Assembly: GCA_911728455.2 (NCBI GenBank)
Contig: OU452231.1
Location: 4,744,236 to 4,808,235, forward strand
Direction: 5' to 3'
From: Marthasterias glacialis
Lineage: Eukaryota > Echinodermata > Asteroidea > Forcipulatida > Asteriidae
DNA: 64,000 nt
Below are positions 22,442 through 32,500 of this stretch, piece by piece. The notes under the pieces were generated by a model that searched no databases, was not told the DNA's origin, and saw nothing but the letters and a program-made list of their open reading frames with translations. Numbering within the stretch: the stretch's first letter is position 1; every line of letters starts with the position of its first letter. The translations under genes were made by a program, and so were the position numbers.

Positions 22442-22707
22442 GTCCTGCCAAGATATTCTCCATCACCAAGGGTTACCGTCTCCATGGCAATGTCCTGAAA
22501 ACGATGGAAGTCTTTACCCTGACTCGGTGCTGCGGTGCATGCACGTCTCATTTGAATTGTGTATCGGTGAACTTTGACCTCAGAGGAGCTGGTGTGGAAG
22601 GTAGGCGTGTCCGAAAAATGTGTGAGTTGAACGGGTATTCCAAGGCTGGGAATGAAGAGAACTTTGTGGTGAGTGAGGGAGTTATGTATGCAGAGGTGGA
22701 TATGTAA
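22442..22707 (+). other. Gene 2 PAN exon, downstream of the stop (cryptic or 3' UTR)
   Basis: Acceptor TTTGATAG and the whole 87-codon PAN frame are intact, with RCCGAC, NCVSVNF, KMCELNG and a final TAA, and AATAAA at 22720-22725. It cannot be reached in frame if exon 3 is included. If exon 3 is skipped, or exons 2 and 3 are both skipped, phase-1 joins keep the frame. It differs from the gene 5 copy by one residue (F for S in EVFTLTRCC). Confidence 0.65.
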
Positions 22708-22965
22708 ATTAGATACGTGAATAAATTATAAATGATGAAAAGAACATCGCTTAACATTTAAAAAATGTATTAAGTTGTTTTGGCACAGTGTTGAGTGCAA
22801 TCTTGGGATTTGCCCATTCTTGAGATGGAGCTTCAGTCAATCTTGATACTTTTTCATCCCCATTTTGAGAGCTCAACCTCAAGATTGTCCCCGTCCTACA
22901 GTAGCGGCATGCTAGCCCCACTAGTGTGGCGAAGGATAATTGACATCAGGTGGATCCTAAGCTAC

Positions 22966-23341
22966 GGTGTTCCATATGTGCCACTGCATAAAAAAAAAGA
23001 TTAAAAGAAGCGTCGCATTTTTATTTTTTCCGTCGCATTTGTATTTTTTCCGTCACATTTATGTTTTTTCCATTGCATTTTTATTGTTTCCTTCACATTT
23101 TTTTCCCGTCCCATTTATTGTTTTTTTTTCCAGTCGTATTTTTTTAACATAGTCGCATGTAAATTTTTCGGCCGCATTTTTTTTATTTCCATTGCATTTT
23201 TTCCCCATTGCATGTTTATTCCTGTCGTATTTTTGTTTTACTGACGGCAGTCATGGATCCTGGGGGTGGGGGGGGGTCGACCTTTCCCTGCACCGCAACC
23301 GAAATATAAAGAAAATGAAATTCTACAGGGGGTTTAATCGG

Positions 23342-23385
<44 letters not shown>

Positions 23386-23471
23386 GAAGTGCCTTAAAAT
23401 GCGATGGAAACAAAATGCGACGCTTATTATTGTCATTTTTCTTTCAAGTATAGTGGCACATATGGAACACC
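22966..23471. mobile_element. GTCGCATTTT-array MITE downstream of gene 2
   Basis: Here the termini are a perfect 20-base inverted pair: GGTGTTCCATATGTGCCACT and AGTGGCACATATGGAACACC. The left arm carries about ten degenerate GTCGCATTTTT units. A run of about 38 A lies at 23346-23384. Confidence 0.8.
23346..23384 (+). repeat. Poly-A run
   Basis: Unbroken A tract inside the MITE. In unit 5 it is interrupted by T (60167-60195). Confidence 0.9.
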
Positions 23472-23975
23472 ATATTGGCCACACATCGAGCCCCATCTCT
23501 CGTCGTGCAGCTGATCCGCGGTGCATCCTCTAACGAGTGCGGCCGCGGATTCTAACCAACTAAAGTGTCCGATTACCTCTTTGCTTCCCTCCAGCGCTGT
23601 GGATGTTGAAGTTACTAAGCCTTTAAAGTTTTTTTGTAAAATAATCATTTTCACCAAATGTCTGCACATTTTTAAAGGTTACCTGCAATTGCATATCTTT
23701 TAAAAAAAAAGGTGATTAGATTGTTGGTTACTTATAAGGTCTGGGCGGTAGTCAAACTAGACCTAGCTGGATCGGAATTGATTTGATAGTTAACATTTGA
23801 ATTCATCTCCCCAGTGGCATAGCTGTGGGTTGGGGCAGGGGGCAGCTGTCCTCTGTTGACTGCTGTTCCTCTAGTGTCTGTCACTGATGACCGTAACAAA
23901 ATCCACAGATTGAGCAAAATTCTCACGTTGCGCAGAAGGGTGAAGGTTCAAACTCAAGATAGAGCAGTTAAGATT

Positions 23976-24028
23976 AACCTTGAGATCAAGAAGCTTAATC
24001 TTGAGATCAAACTGCTTAATCTCAGGAT
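23976..24028 (+). repeat. 21-bp VNTR, unit 2 (two copies)
   Basis: Same repeat as at 3560, reduced to two TTGAGAT units and identical in size to unit 5 (60760-60810). Confidence 0.75.
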
Positions 24029-24585
24029 TACACTCAGCGTATACACTTGTGCATTGATTCATGTACATATTACTGGTGTTCATCAGTTTAAAGTGGTTTT
24101 AATGTTAATTAGATCGTCATGTACATTGTATCTTGTATGACTTGAAGCTCATGTATTGTTCTTAACGGGTTTCAGATTGTCAAAAAGGATGAATGTAAGA
24201 TGGAATGAGTTCAAAATGAAAGTCCTTTTTGTAGCACAAATCTGTTTACAGAACAAGCGTAAATCGTATTTAAACTGAGCTTTTTGAAAAGTGAACAGGG
24301 CGCGTCATCAACGCTTCGTTTTTAACCGATGACGTCGTCCACCGTTGGTTACAAGTAGTAAATATTTATGTATTGCGTCATCATCTATTTTTAAACGTGG
24401 GTGCTGACCTAAGATTTTAACAAGAGTCGTCAGGGAATCTTTGGTCAGGGAACCAGACTAGTGTGAAAAGTACACCCGTGCAACCTCGTTCCCAGGGGGT
24501 AATGATCTTGCCGCGCCATTTATTTATTTTTTTTGGTACCGAGGTTGACTCGATCAAAACCCTTGGAATTGTGACAAGAAAATCT

Positions 24586-24744
24586 CCCATAATAGACTGT
24601 GTAATTCTCGAGCGTATTCGAACATAAGGGTCCGTTAAAGCGCGTGATTTTGTTTCCTTTACATGTTACAGCAATGTGTGTGGGACCAAAATGGTCCCAA
24701 AAATATTCGAATACGTGCGATACTTGCACAGTCTATATTATGGG
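24586..24744. mobile_element. 159-bp MITE with TAGACTGTG termini
   Basis: CCCATAATAGACTGTGTAA on the left is mirrored by TTGCACAGTCTATATTATGGG-type sequence on the right. Inner arms CGTATTCGAA and TTCGAATACG also pair, so the whole forms a hairpin. The equivalent in unit 5 is at about 61374-61531. Confidence 0.7.
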
Positions 24745-25109
24745 AGATTTTAATTAGGCCAGTGGCCTATCCACTCGACGCGCCGCTCAACCCCGCAAAA
24801 GTGGCATCATCAATCATAGAGCAACTGGTCCCCTCTCATTCTTTTTTGATTTTTGACCTGTCTAACTGTATGCAGTTTATGGTGACTGCATAAAAACGAA
24901 CTCATTTAGACACGGGCGCTCGAAATTTTTTAGCAAGCGTGCGCGCACAGCAGTCAGTTTTGGGAGCCAGTCACCATTGTTTTTCGGCGCTTCCCTTCCA
25001 GGGGTTAGAGACGAGAGGTATCGATACGGCGCGCTGCCCATGGTGGCGAGGTTGACACCGACAGTTCTACCGGTGCTTCGTAAAGCGCAAGCGCAGTAGA
25101 CACACGCAA

Positions 25110-25233
25110 CACTCTAAAAACTAACTTAGTCAAAACAGCGTTGATTAGTCGTTTTAGAACATATTTGGACCAAAATTAGTCAAAAATGGTCTAAAATGAC
25201 CAATTAAGGCTGTTTCGACTAACTTTTAGAGTG
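25110..25233. mobile_element. 124-bp MITE with CACTCTAAAA termini
   Basis: CACTCTAAAAACTAACTTAG on the left, CGACTAACTTTTAGAGTG on the right; repeated TTAGTC motifs inside. Unit 5 copy at 61887-62013. Confidence 0.7.
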
Positions 25234-26065
25234 AACAGCCTACTATGCACACGCTGGCACGCGCGCTTGGTAAACAGCAAAACTATAGCATCTGGCACGC
25301 GATGCCGAATGAACCAGTGAGAATTCAGCTCTTGATCATGAATATGTATGAGGTACCTCCGTATGGCACGTGCCCTGGGCCGGCACCACTTGAAGGGGCG
25401 CTCTGGCTGTAATTTTTATATGGTGCCATGATTTGTTAATTAAAATATTAACACGCTGGACTTGTATTTTTGAGCTGATATTATGGTAATACATGTATTA
25501 GTCATGTCTGGGTGTATGGTTTTACAGAAATAAATGGTCTCTTCCAGTGTGCAGGGTTAAAAGTCGAATATTTGAACAAAATTATCCCATTTCAGCATAT
25601 TAATCACATTCAGTAAAATTAATTCTGATGCTCAACATAAATAAATATGCTGTTTTCAAAGTTTAAATAACATGATGGCTGTTCAATGTTTATGACGAAT
25701 CAAGTAAAACACTTTTCTCTTTAAAGGTAGAAAACAGGATTGGTTTTCATCCAATTAAAAAGAAATAGTATCAGCATGAAAGCTTACTGATTACGAAGTT
25801 CATACCACTACCAATCATCCATATGGAAATATTTCTGTCTTTAGAGGATCCTCTTAACTAACGTTAGTCTGCACGATGGGAGACTCTGAAATTATTTATG
25901 TGTCCGTCATGTTCTGTGTAAAAGCCGCATTGCATTATGGGATTACGTAGACATATAATTATGTTAATTCTATCTAGCATATAGCTGGCATAAATCAGCC
26001 AGGAATAAAGTAATTTTCATTATCCACTACCGGTCCCTATAATAAATACAGTCAGAACGAAAACG
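25234..26065. other. No gene; intergenic
   Basis: AT-rich. The stretch from 25726 (AAAGGTAGAAAACAGGATTG) resembles repeats in intron 2 of the lectin genes. I see no coding or RNA signal. Matches 62014-62842 closely. Confidence 0.4.
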
Positions 26066-27850
26066 ATGTGGGGACTGGGAACCAGTCTAGTTTTGGTCCT
26101 CTCGCCCTTGATTGTTTAGTTTGTTCGTGGTTTGCAAAGAAGCAAGGTCATATTTCTCTGTGTTTGTGGCATAAGATGATATTTGTTATGAGGCCGGTGA
26201 ATGTTTGTCATGTTCATGTAAGCCATTTAAAAGGTCTAAAATTGCCGTGGGTCGCTGAGTTACGAGTCTCATTTTTTTAACAACTTTTTTTCGAAAAATT
26301 ATCTCTCCCGCTCTCGGGTAGACTGTAGAGGGCGCACTGTCTTGCGAACGATCTGCCCGTATTATAATATTGTGCTCATGCATAAATGTGTGATTATGAC
26401 GGTTTGTATATAGATAATAATGAAATAGATTCAGACTTGCATGCTAATTCGTAGATATGATAATTATTAGCAAATTTCATTCCATTTTTGTAAAGGACCA
26501 TTGACAATTGAAAGTGAAAATGAACATGTGAATTAAATGGTCAAGTTAAACTTGAAGCTACCAGACCTTTTTTGTAGTTACAGCTCCTTGTAGACCTGTT
26601 AAAAATATACGTTCTGTCATATGGAGAGGGGGAAACATTCAGCTACTCTCTAATTGTGAAAGAGTGAAAAAAACAACCGTTTTGTCCACCTGTCCATACC
26701 AATCTTCGTTAGAGCCATATGGCGGACAACATTTAGTGAAAGACGGGTATTTTCAACTTGAACTTTCAACTTTTCACCCCAATTCAATCAAAAAGAGGTG
26801 ATGCACAGTGAGTTTCACTCTCAAGGGTGAAAGACGGGTATTTTCAACTTGAACTTTCAACTTTTCACCCCAATTCAATCAAAAAGAGGTGATGCACAGT
26901 GAGTTTCACTCTCAAGGGGGCAAAATGACACCACTTCGGCTAGAGAGTTAAATGTTCACTCTTTTACATTTAGAAAGTAGGTTGATATTAGCTAGGTTTT
27001 TTTTCAAGCATCTTTTCACGTAATAATTATGTGCAGTTAGAGATAATTATCGTTAACTACACTTTAAGTTTCCTTTTTATAAGTATTTTTTTGGATGATT
27101 ATTATTGTTGTTATATTCTTAAAAATGGTTTTAAAGAATTTTTTTCGAATTTCTTTTAAAATACAAACATTTATTGTAAATATGCACATAATTAAGAAAT
27201 TTGACCTTGTGAACATGAAATTATATTCTTGATACATAAAGTTTGGGGAGATGGTTTGGTCTGTGGTCAGAGTACATGCTATGGTCAAGTTTCAGTCAGT
27301 TGGATATTTTGGCTGATATATATGGGCATCTACCTTGTACAAATAACTCTCATTATGGGATTTTGTTTCACGATTGTTTTTCAGAATTTCACACTTTGAG
27401 GTCAACATATTAATTAAAATTAGTTGTAATTTTATATTTTGAAAGCATTAACATACAGACATAAGATGATTACACAAAATTGATACAATAAGATGTAAAC
27501 TTCTGTGTTGTGAATAAAATGATCAAACATGCTCCGTTGAGTTGAATGATGTGAAAGAATGCATTTGATTTATTTATCAACCCCACTGTGAGGTCCGGAA
27601 AATAGTAGTAAAAATAAGTAACAAGCCACAATACAAAAAGGGGCAGCTAGAAAGAATGGGAGTTATTATAATCAATCCTGTCTGAACAGGTTTAATTAAC
27701 ATGGCCAAGGTAGTCACCTTCTTGGTAAATAGCAATGAAGGGAGACAAAGGGGGGGGGGAGGAGATTACCCCGGTAATAAAATGCATAAAATTGATGAAG
27801 CTATAAAGAATGGAACTTGAGTAAGTTATATCATTAATCTGAAATGGTAT
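26066..27850. other. Duplicated intergenic block upstream of gene 3
   Basis: Diverged copy of 12976-14830 and close copy of 62843-64000. The 70-codon frame at 26068-26280 is not kept in the older copies, so it is not called a gene. Confidence 0.5.
26736..26917 (+). repeat. 91-bp tandem duplication
   Basis: The unit starting GTGAAAGACGGGTATTTTCA and ending TTTCACTCTCAAGG occurs twice back to back. The unit 5 equivalent (about 63506-63596) has only one copy. Confidence 0.9.
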
Positions 27851-27880
27851 CTTTGCTAGTAACATAAACATTGTGTGGCC

Positions 27881-28018
27881 CAGAGTTGTAGTCGAGTCAC
27901 CTGTGTCGAGTCCGAGTCCGAGTCCGAGTCTTTTGCCGACGTGACTCGAGTCAAGTCCAAGTCACCGAAATTGTGACTCGAGACGACTTGAGACCTGGAC
28001 TCGAGTCATACAACTCTG
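27881..28018. mobile_element. 138-bp hAT-like MITE with 8-bp target duplication
   Basis: Starts CAGAGTTGTA and ends TACAACTCTG (10-base perfect inverted termini). It is flanked by GTGTGGCC at 27873-27880 and again at 28019-28026. Eight-base target duplications are typical of hAT transposons. The interior is built of CGAGTC/GACTCG motifs in both orientations. Confidence 0.88.
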
Positions 28019-28026
28019 GTGTGGCC

Positions 28027-29195
28027 CACTCTATACGTCAATCGTGTAATGTTTCACTTTCATCTGGCTGTTTTCTAAACACACTCGGTCAAGCTATAAT
28101 TTCACCAATATTGAAGGAGATCACAATGCTATTAAGTAGTTATCGACCACTTTCCAATATCAGATTTGTCGAAAAACTCATTGAGAAAGCTGCTGCAAAA
28201 CAACTGAAGCAACACATGTCAATTCATAACCTTGACGAGCTCTCATGGACTACCGCAGGGGTCCATTTTAGGTCCCTTGATCTTTGGAATTTACACTCTC
28301 CCACTTGGCCATATCATACGTCACCATAACATTGACTTTTATCTTTATGCTGGAGATAATATACAGCTGTATTGTTCCTTTGACCCTAGAATACCTGTGC
28401 TTGGCAAGTTGCCATGGAGAAACTGCGGCTGTGTATTACTGATGTTCAAATTTGAATGACTTGCAACAATGTAAAGCTCAACGACAACAAATTAAACTGA
28501 ATTCGTTGTGCTTGGCACTCCCCAAGACCTTAAGAAACTGCCACATGTATCTTTGCATATTGGTGATGCACGCATTGAACCAAAAGATTCCATCCGAAAT
28601 TTAGGAATTAGTTTGATTCACATTATGACAATGAGCAAGCAAGTTTCTAGCCTCTTTCAATCAACCAAATTTCAATTACGAAACAAAAGGAGAACCAAAG
28701 ATACCTTGATAAGGATACTCTCCATCATGTTGTCAGAGCTTTAGTCCTCTCTCGTATTAATTATGGCAATCTTCTTTTATTTGGTGCTACGTCATATGAA
28801 TTGGACAGAGTTCAAAGATTACAGAATAGTGCTGCTCGTTTGGTATGTTCCACACCCATGAGAGAACATTACCCCATCACTCAGGGAACCTCATTGGCTA
28901 CCGATTAAAGAAAGGATTCATTTTAAACTTGCTCTTTTTGTTTATAAATACTTGAATAAAACTACTCCTCGATATCTTTCCACTTTACTGTCATATTACA
29001 CTCCTCCACGTTTTCTTCGCTCCACGCTTGACATCATCACTCTATTGAATGTTCCCCTTGCAAAGAAAGTTCTGGGTCAAAAAGCTTTCAGTGTAGCTTG
29101 GCCAATGATTTGGAACAATCTTCCTCACATGTCATTAGGGAATCTGTTAGTTTATCTCTGTAAAGCTCTTACGACTCATCTGTATCCAGGTTAAT
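28027..29195 (+). pseudogene. L2/CR1-like LINE reverse transcriptase pseudogene
   Basis: Pieces in shifting frames: SYRPLSN and EKLIEKAAAKQLKQH (28138-28220), GLPQGSILGPLIFGIYTLPL (from 28247), FYLYAGDNIQLY (the YADD active site changed to YAGD), then NSAARLVCSTP, HWLPIKERIHFKLALF, TPRYLSTLLSYYTPPRFLRS and a KAFSVAWPMIWNNLP tail ending near 29195. This order matches the C-terminal half of L2/CR1-clade proteins. Several frameshifts and a deletion before the GLPQGS motif make it dead. Confidence 0.85.
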
Positions 29196-29215
29196 CTATT
29201 TTATCTGCGCTACGA

Positions 29216-29518
29216 TTGTGGTGGAATTATAAATTATACATATTATGTTATGTTACGTTATTAATGCTTACTGTTGTTCTGGATCGTTTCCGCATTACAA
29301 AGGCTTTCATATTGATGTTTAATGAAATTATAATCATTTGTGTTACTATGGTTTTCCGGCGAATTCAACACTACACTAGTTATGCCAATGATTCTACCAT
29401 CCATCCTGTACATAAAATAAGACTCTTTTTGATCACCCGCAGTATACTCTTAGGGATTTCGCAGTCGCCGATCGTAAAGTTTATCCAGATGTAATATATT
29501 TAGCTGACATCCAACACA
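29216..29518 (+). promoter_or_regulatory. Conserved upstream region of gene 3
   Basis: Same ordered blocks as upstream of genes 2, 4 and 5, with ATAAAATAAGACTC about 105 bases before the ATG. It starts directly after the LINE fragment. Confidence 0.4.
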
Positions 29519-32500
29519 ATGTTTTACGTCAGGATTGTAATTTGGACGCTTGTTTCTATTCACGGTGAGTATATGATAGGGAAATAAAAGATAGATATAG
29601 ATGAATACACAACCTATACTCAATGAAAACAGATGTTAATTGTGAATTAGCAATTGAAAGTTTTACTTAAATATTCAGTGGTGTTTTAGAATCCCATGGC
29701 AAGACAAATATGCACATTTAAATGTACGTATCAGATTTTAACTCCAAGTTAGTAAGACATATTTTGATTCACTGTTCAGTTATTCATGTTTATGCGTTTT
29801 AATCACTGAAAAAATGAAGTCTTTTTAGACTGATTTTAAACCAGGTTAATCTTTTATGATTTTGCTAATTATTATTATTGTTGTTACTATTATTTTAATG
29901 TCTTGAAATGATTGTTGAAGAGATGGTTGGAAAGATGTTTCCGTCTCAAGTACTCAAATGAAATATTTACACTTCAAAGACTTAACGTTTTATATTAAAA
30001 ACATGCATGTTATTTTATACAATTTTTGCAGGTGGGCGTACAAAGTGTCACAATAATGTCAACATCCTTAATCGTGCTGATTACACTATAATCAACACAA
30101 AACGAAACTGGGGTGCCTCACGTGACCACTGTAGATCACTTGACAAGGAGCTTGTTGTCATTGACTCAGACGAGGAACTTGAATATGTTCAGCAACTGCT
30201 ACGAGATCAGGCAACTTCTGAAAGTTATTGGCTTGGGGCTAGTGACTCAGAAACAGAAGGTACATGAGAATTCTAATATGTAAACCTAATCAAAGAAAGA
30301 TTAACAATTGTTGATGTGACACTTTTAAAGACGATATACAGTATTGGTAAAGCTGATAGTACGGTTTTCTCACTTTGTTTGATTCAACATACACATGGGG
30401 GCGGGGTGTGAACATTTTGGCTCAATCCGTCTTCTAAGTCAGTAGAAATTAGTGAACAACCGTATACAGTTTTCAACTTGTAAACACATTGTCTTTAATT
30501 TTGGTTGTTGCAACCGAAATCAGCTGTTACGTTTTTTTCTTCGGGTTTTCAGATACAGTTTTCGAATATGACAGCATTTAAAAGGAAATAGTTCACATAA
30601 AAATTGGTTCTAGTAAGAACATCATGAACAGTAAGCTTTCAGACTGAATCTAAACAAGTATGTTTGTGTAAGATTTGAAGCTTTGCATGATGGGAATACA
30701 ATCTAGTATGGTTTTCATCCTTACCAATTATTATGTGCAGTGTTTTTCAAGGTAGAATACAGGATTGGTATTCAAAAAAAAAATTATATATTAGTGTCAG
30801 TCTGAAGTTCGATTATAAAGCTCGTACCACTACCAATCTGTCATAGAGATATTTCTGTCTGAGTGAAATACTGTCAAAGTGGAGAATATAGAATTTGAAG
30901 ACCGCGATTTTGAATCGGTTGAAACAATCGAAATTCAGGACAATATTTTTTAATGTTGAAAAGTGTGCACAGTTTTTCACTAATTTCTCCGGACTCGGAT
31001 GGCGGATTGAGCCCACATTTTCACGGTCTTGTTTTTTCATCATCAGACAAATTAAGAACACTGCAATATCAGTTTTAAAAGTCCTATATTTTACCTTCAA
31101 CCCTATCAAGACCGGGGCGAGGCACAATGTGCCCCCGACCGATTTTTTTCCCGTAGCTTTTGAACGCTTACTCCGATCACCGCGAAATTTTCTCACTTTT
31201 TCGAAAATATATCTAGATAGGGTCATATTGGCAAAAAAAAAAAAAAGTTGTTAGCTATTGCTATGGCAACCATTTGTTTGACCTTGGGTCACACAATGTT
31301 ACTGTTTTTTTAGTGATTTTTCCCCTTAATTTTTTATTTCTTTGCCAGAAAAGTGATAGTGATGAGTCACGTGATAGTCTGAAATGGTTTTGGGAATTCC
31401 AAATGGCCGCCATTTTTGGCGGCCATCTTGGATTTTGTGTTTTCAGCCTGTAATTAGGGGGTCAAATTATATCAATTTTTTCCAATAAAAGAATATTTTC
31501 AACACGCTGATTTCTTACTTTTCAGACCCAAAAAGTATTTTGATTTGTCAACCAAGCCTTATTATTTTTCCCTGGGCCTTCGGCGGCGGCCAAAATGGGA
31601 TAAATTAATGGATTATAACGCACTCAAAGGTGACTCCAGTAACCAAATTAGGTTCAAATTAAATTGATGTTGTAAAAATGTACAAGTTTGCCAAGTTTCA
31701 AAACATTCGGACGAAAAATACAGAAGTTATTGGGAAAACACCCTCATGTGACTTTTTTTTTTAATTTGTTGAAGTCATCATGTAGAACTCGGTGAAACAA
31801 ACGTTTTTGGCAAGTTTCAAAATCGGTTGAACACTTTGGAAAATACGGGGGGTGGGGGCACTATGTGCCCCCTGGTCCCCGTACATAAAAAAAAAAGCCC
31901 GGTCCTGATAGGGTTAAAACTCTATTTAATCATAACAGTACAAGTTGCCTTCAATCTAATGATTGTTTTCTTCTTAAATATTGATTGTTTATAATATAGC
32001 AACTGAACAATACTTTATCAGCTTTTTTGTCTTCACAAAACAATGAGCATATACAAGACTGTGACGGCCCAAATTTCACAGAGCTGCTTAAGCAAAAAAT
32101 ATAAAAAAAATAAAAAAAATAAAAAAATGAACTAAGCACAAACAAAATTATGGTTACCAGAATAAGGTTACCAGTCAAAATAGCATGTCACATGTACAAT
32201 CTGTGACTGGTATCCTTCTTTCTATTGGCTTGACAGAAAATTATTAAGCATAATTTTATGCTTAAGCAGCATCAGCTCTGTTTTAGGCCCTGGTTGGAAT
32301 AGAGGGCGTTTTTCCTCGTGCTGTAACGCTCCGTTCAATAATTCACTAATGACAAGGCCTTTATGTCCTTCAATTTGGACCACTTGTATTGGTTTGTACA
32401 AAGTAGTTCCAACAACTGGCTCGTGGCTAGTTCGCAAAGAGCTCGCCTCTCACCATTGTGGCCCTGGTTCGATTCCAAGCTAAAGGCATATATTAGAAGA

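Noticed and set aside
30813-31254. Overlapping frames of 119-137 codons on both strands, repeated near 41565
   Set aside because: They run across the MITE edge, are open on both strands and are disrupted in the other copy.
32424-32476. Possible tRNA gene with A and B boxes
   Set aside because: No full cloverleaf, and a non-tRNA body and A-rich tail follow; duplicated with the intron. A SINE explains it.
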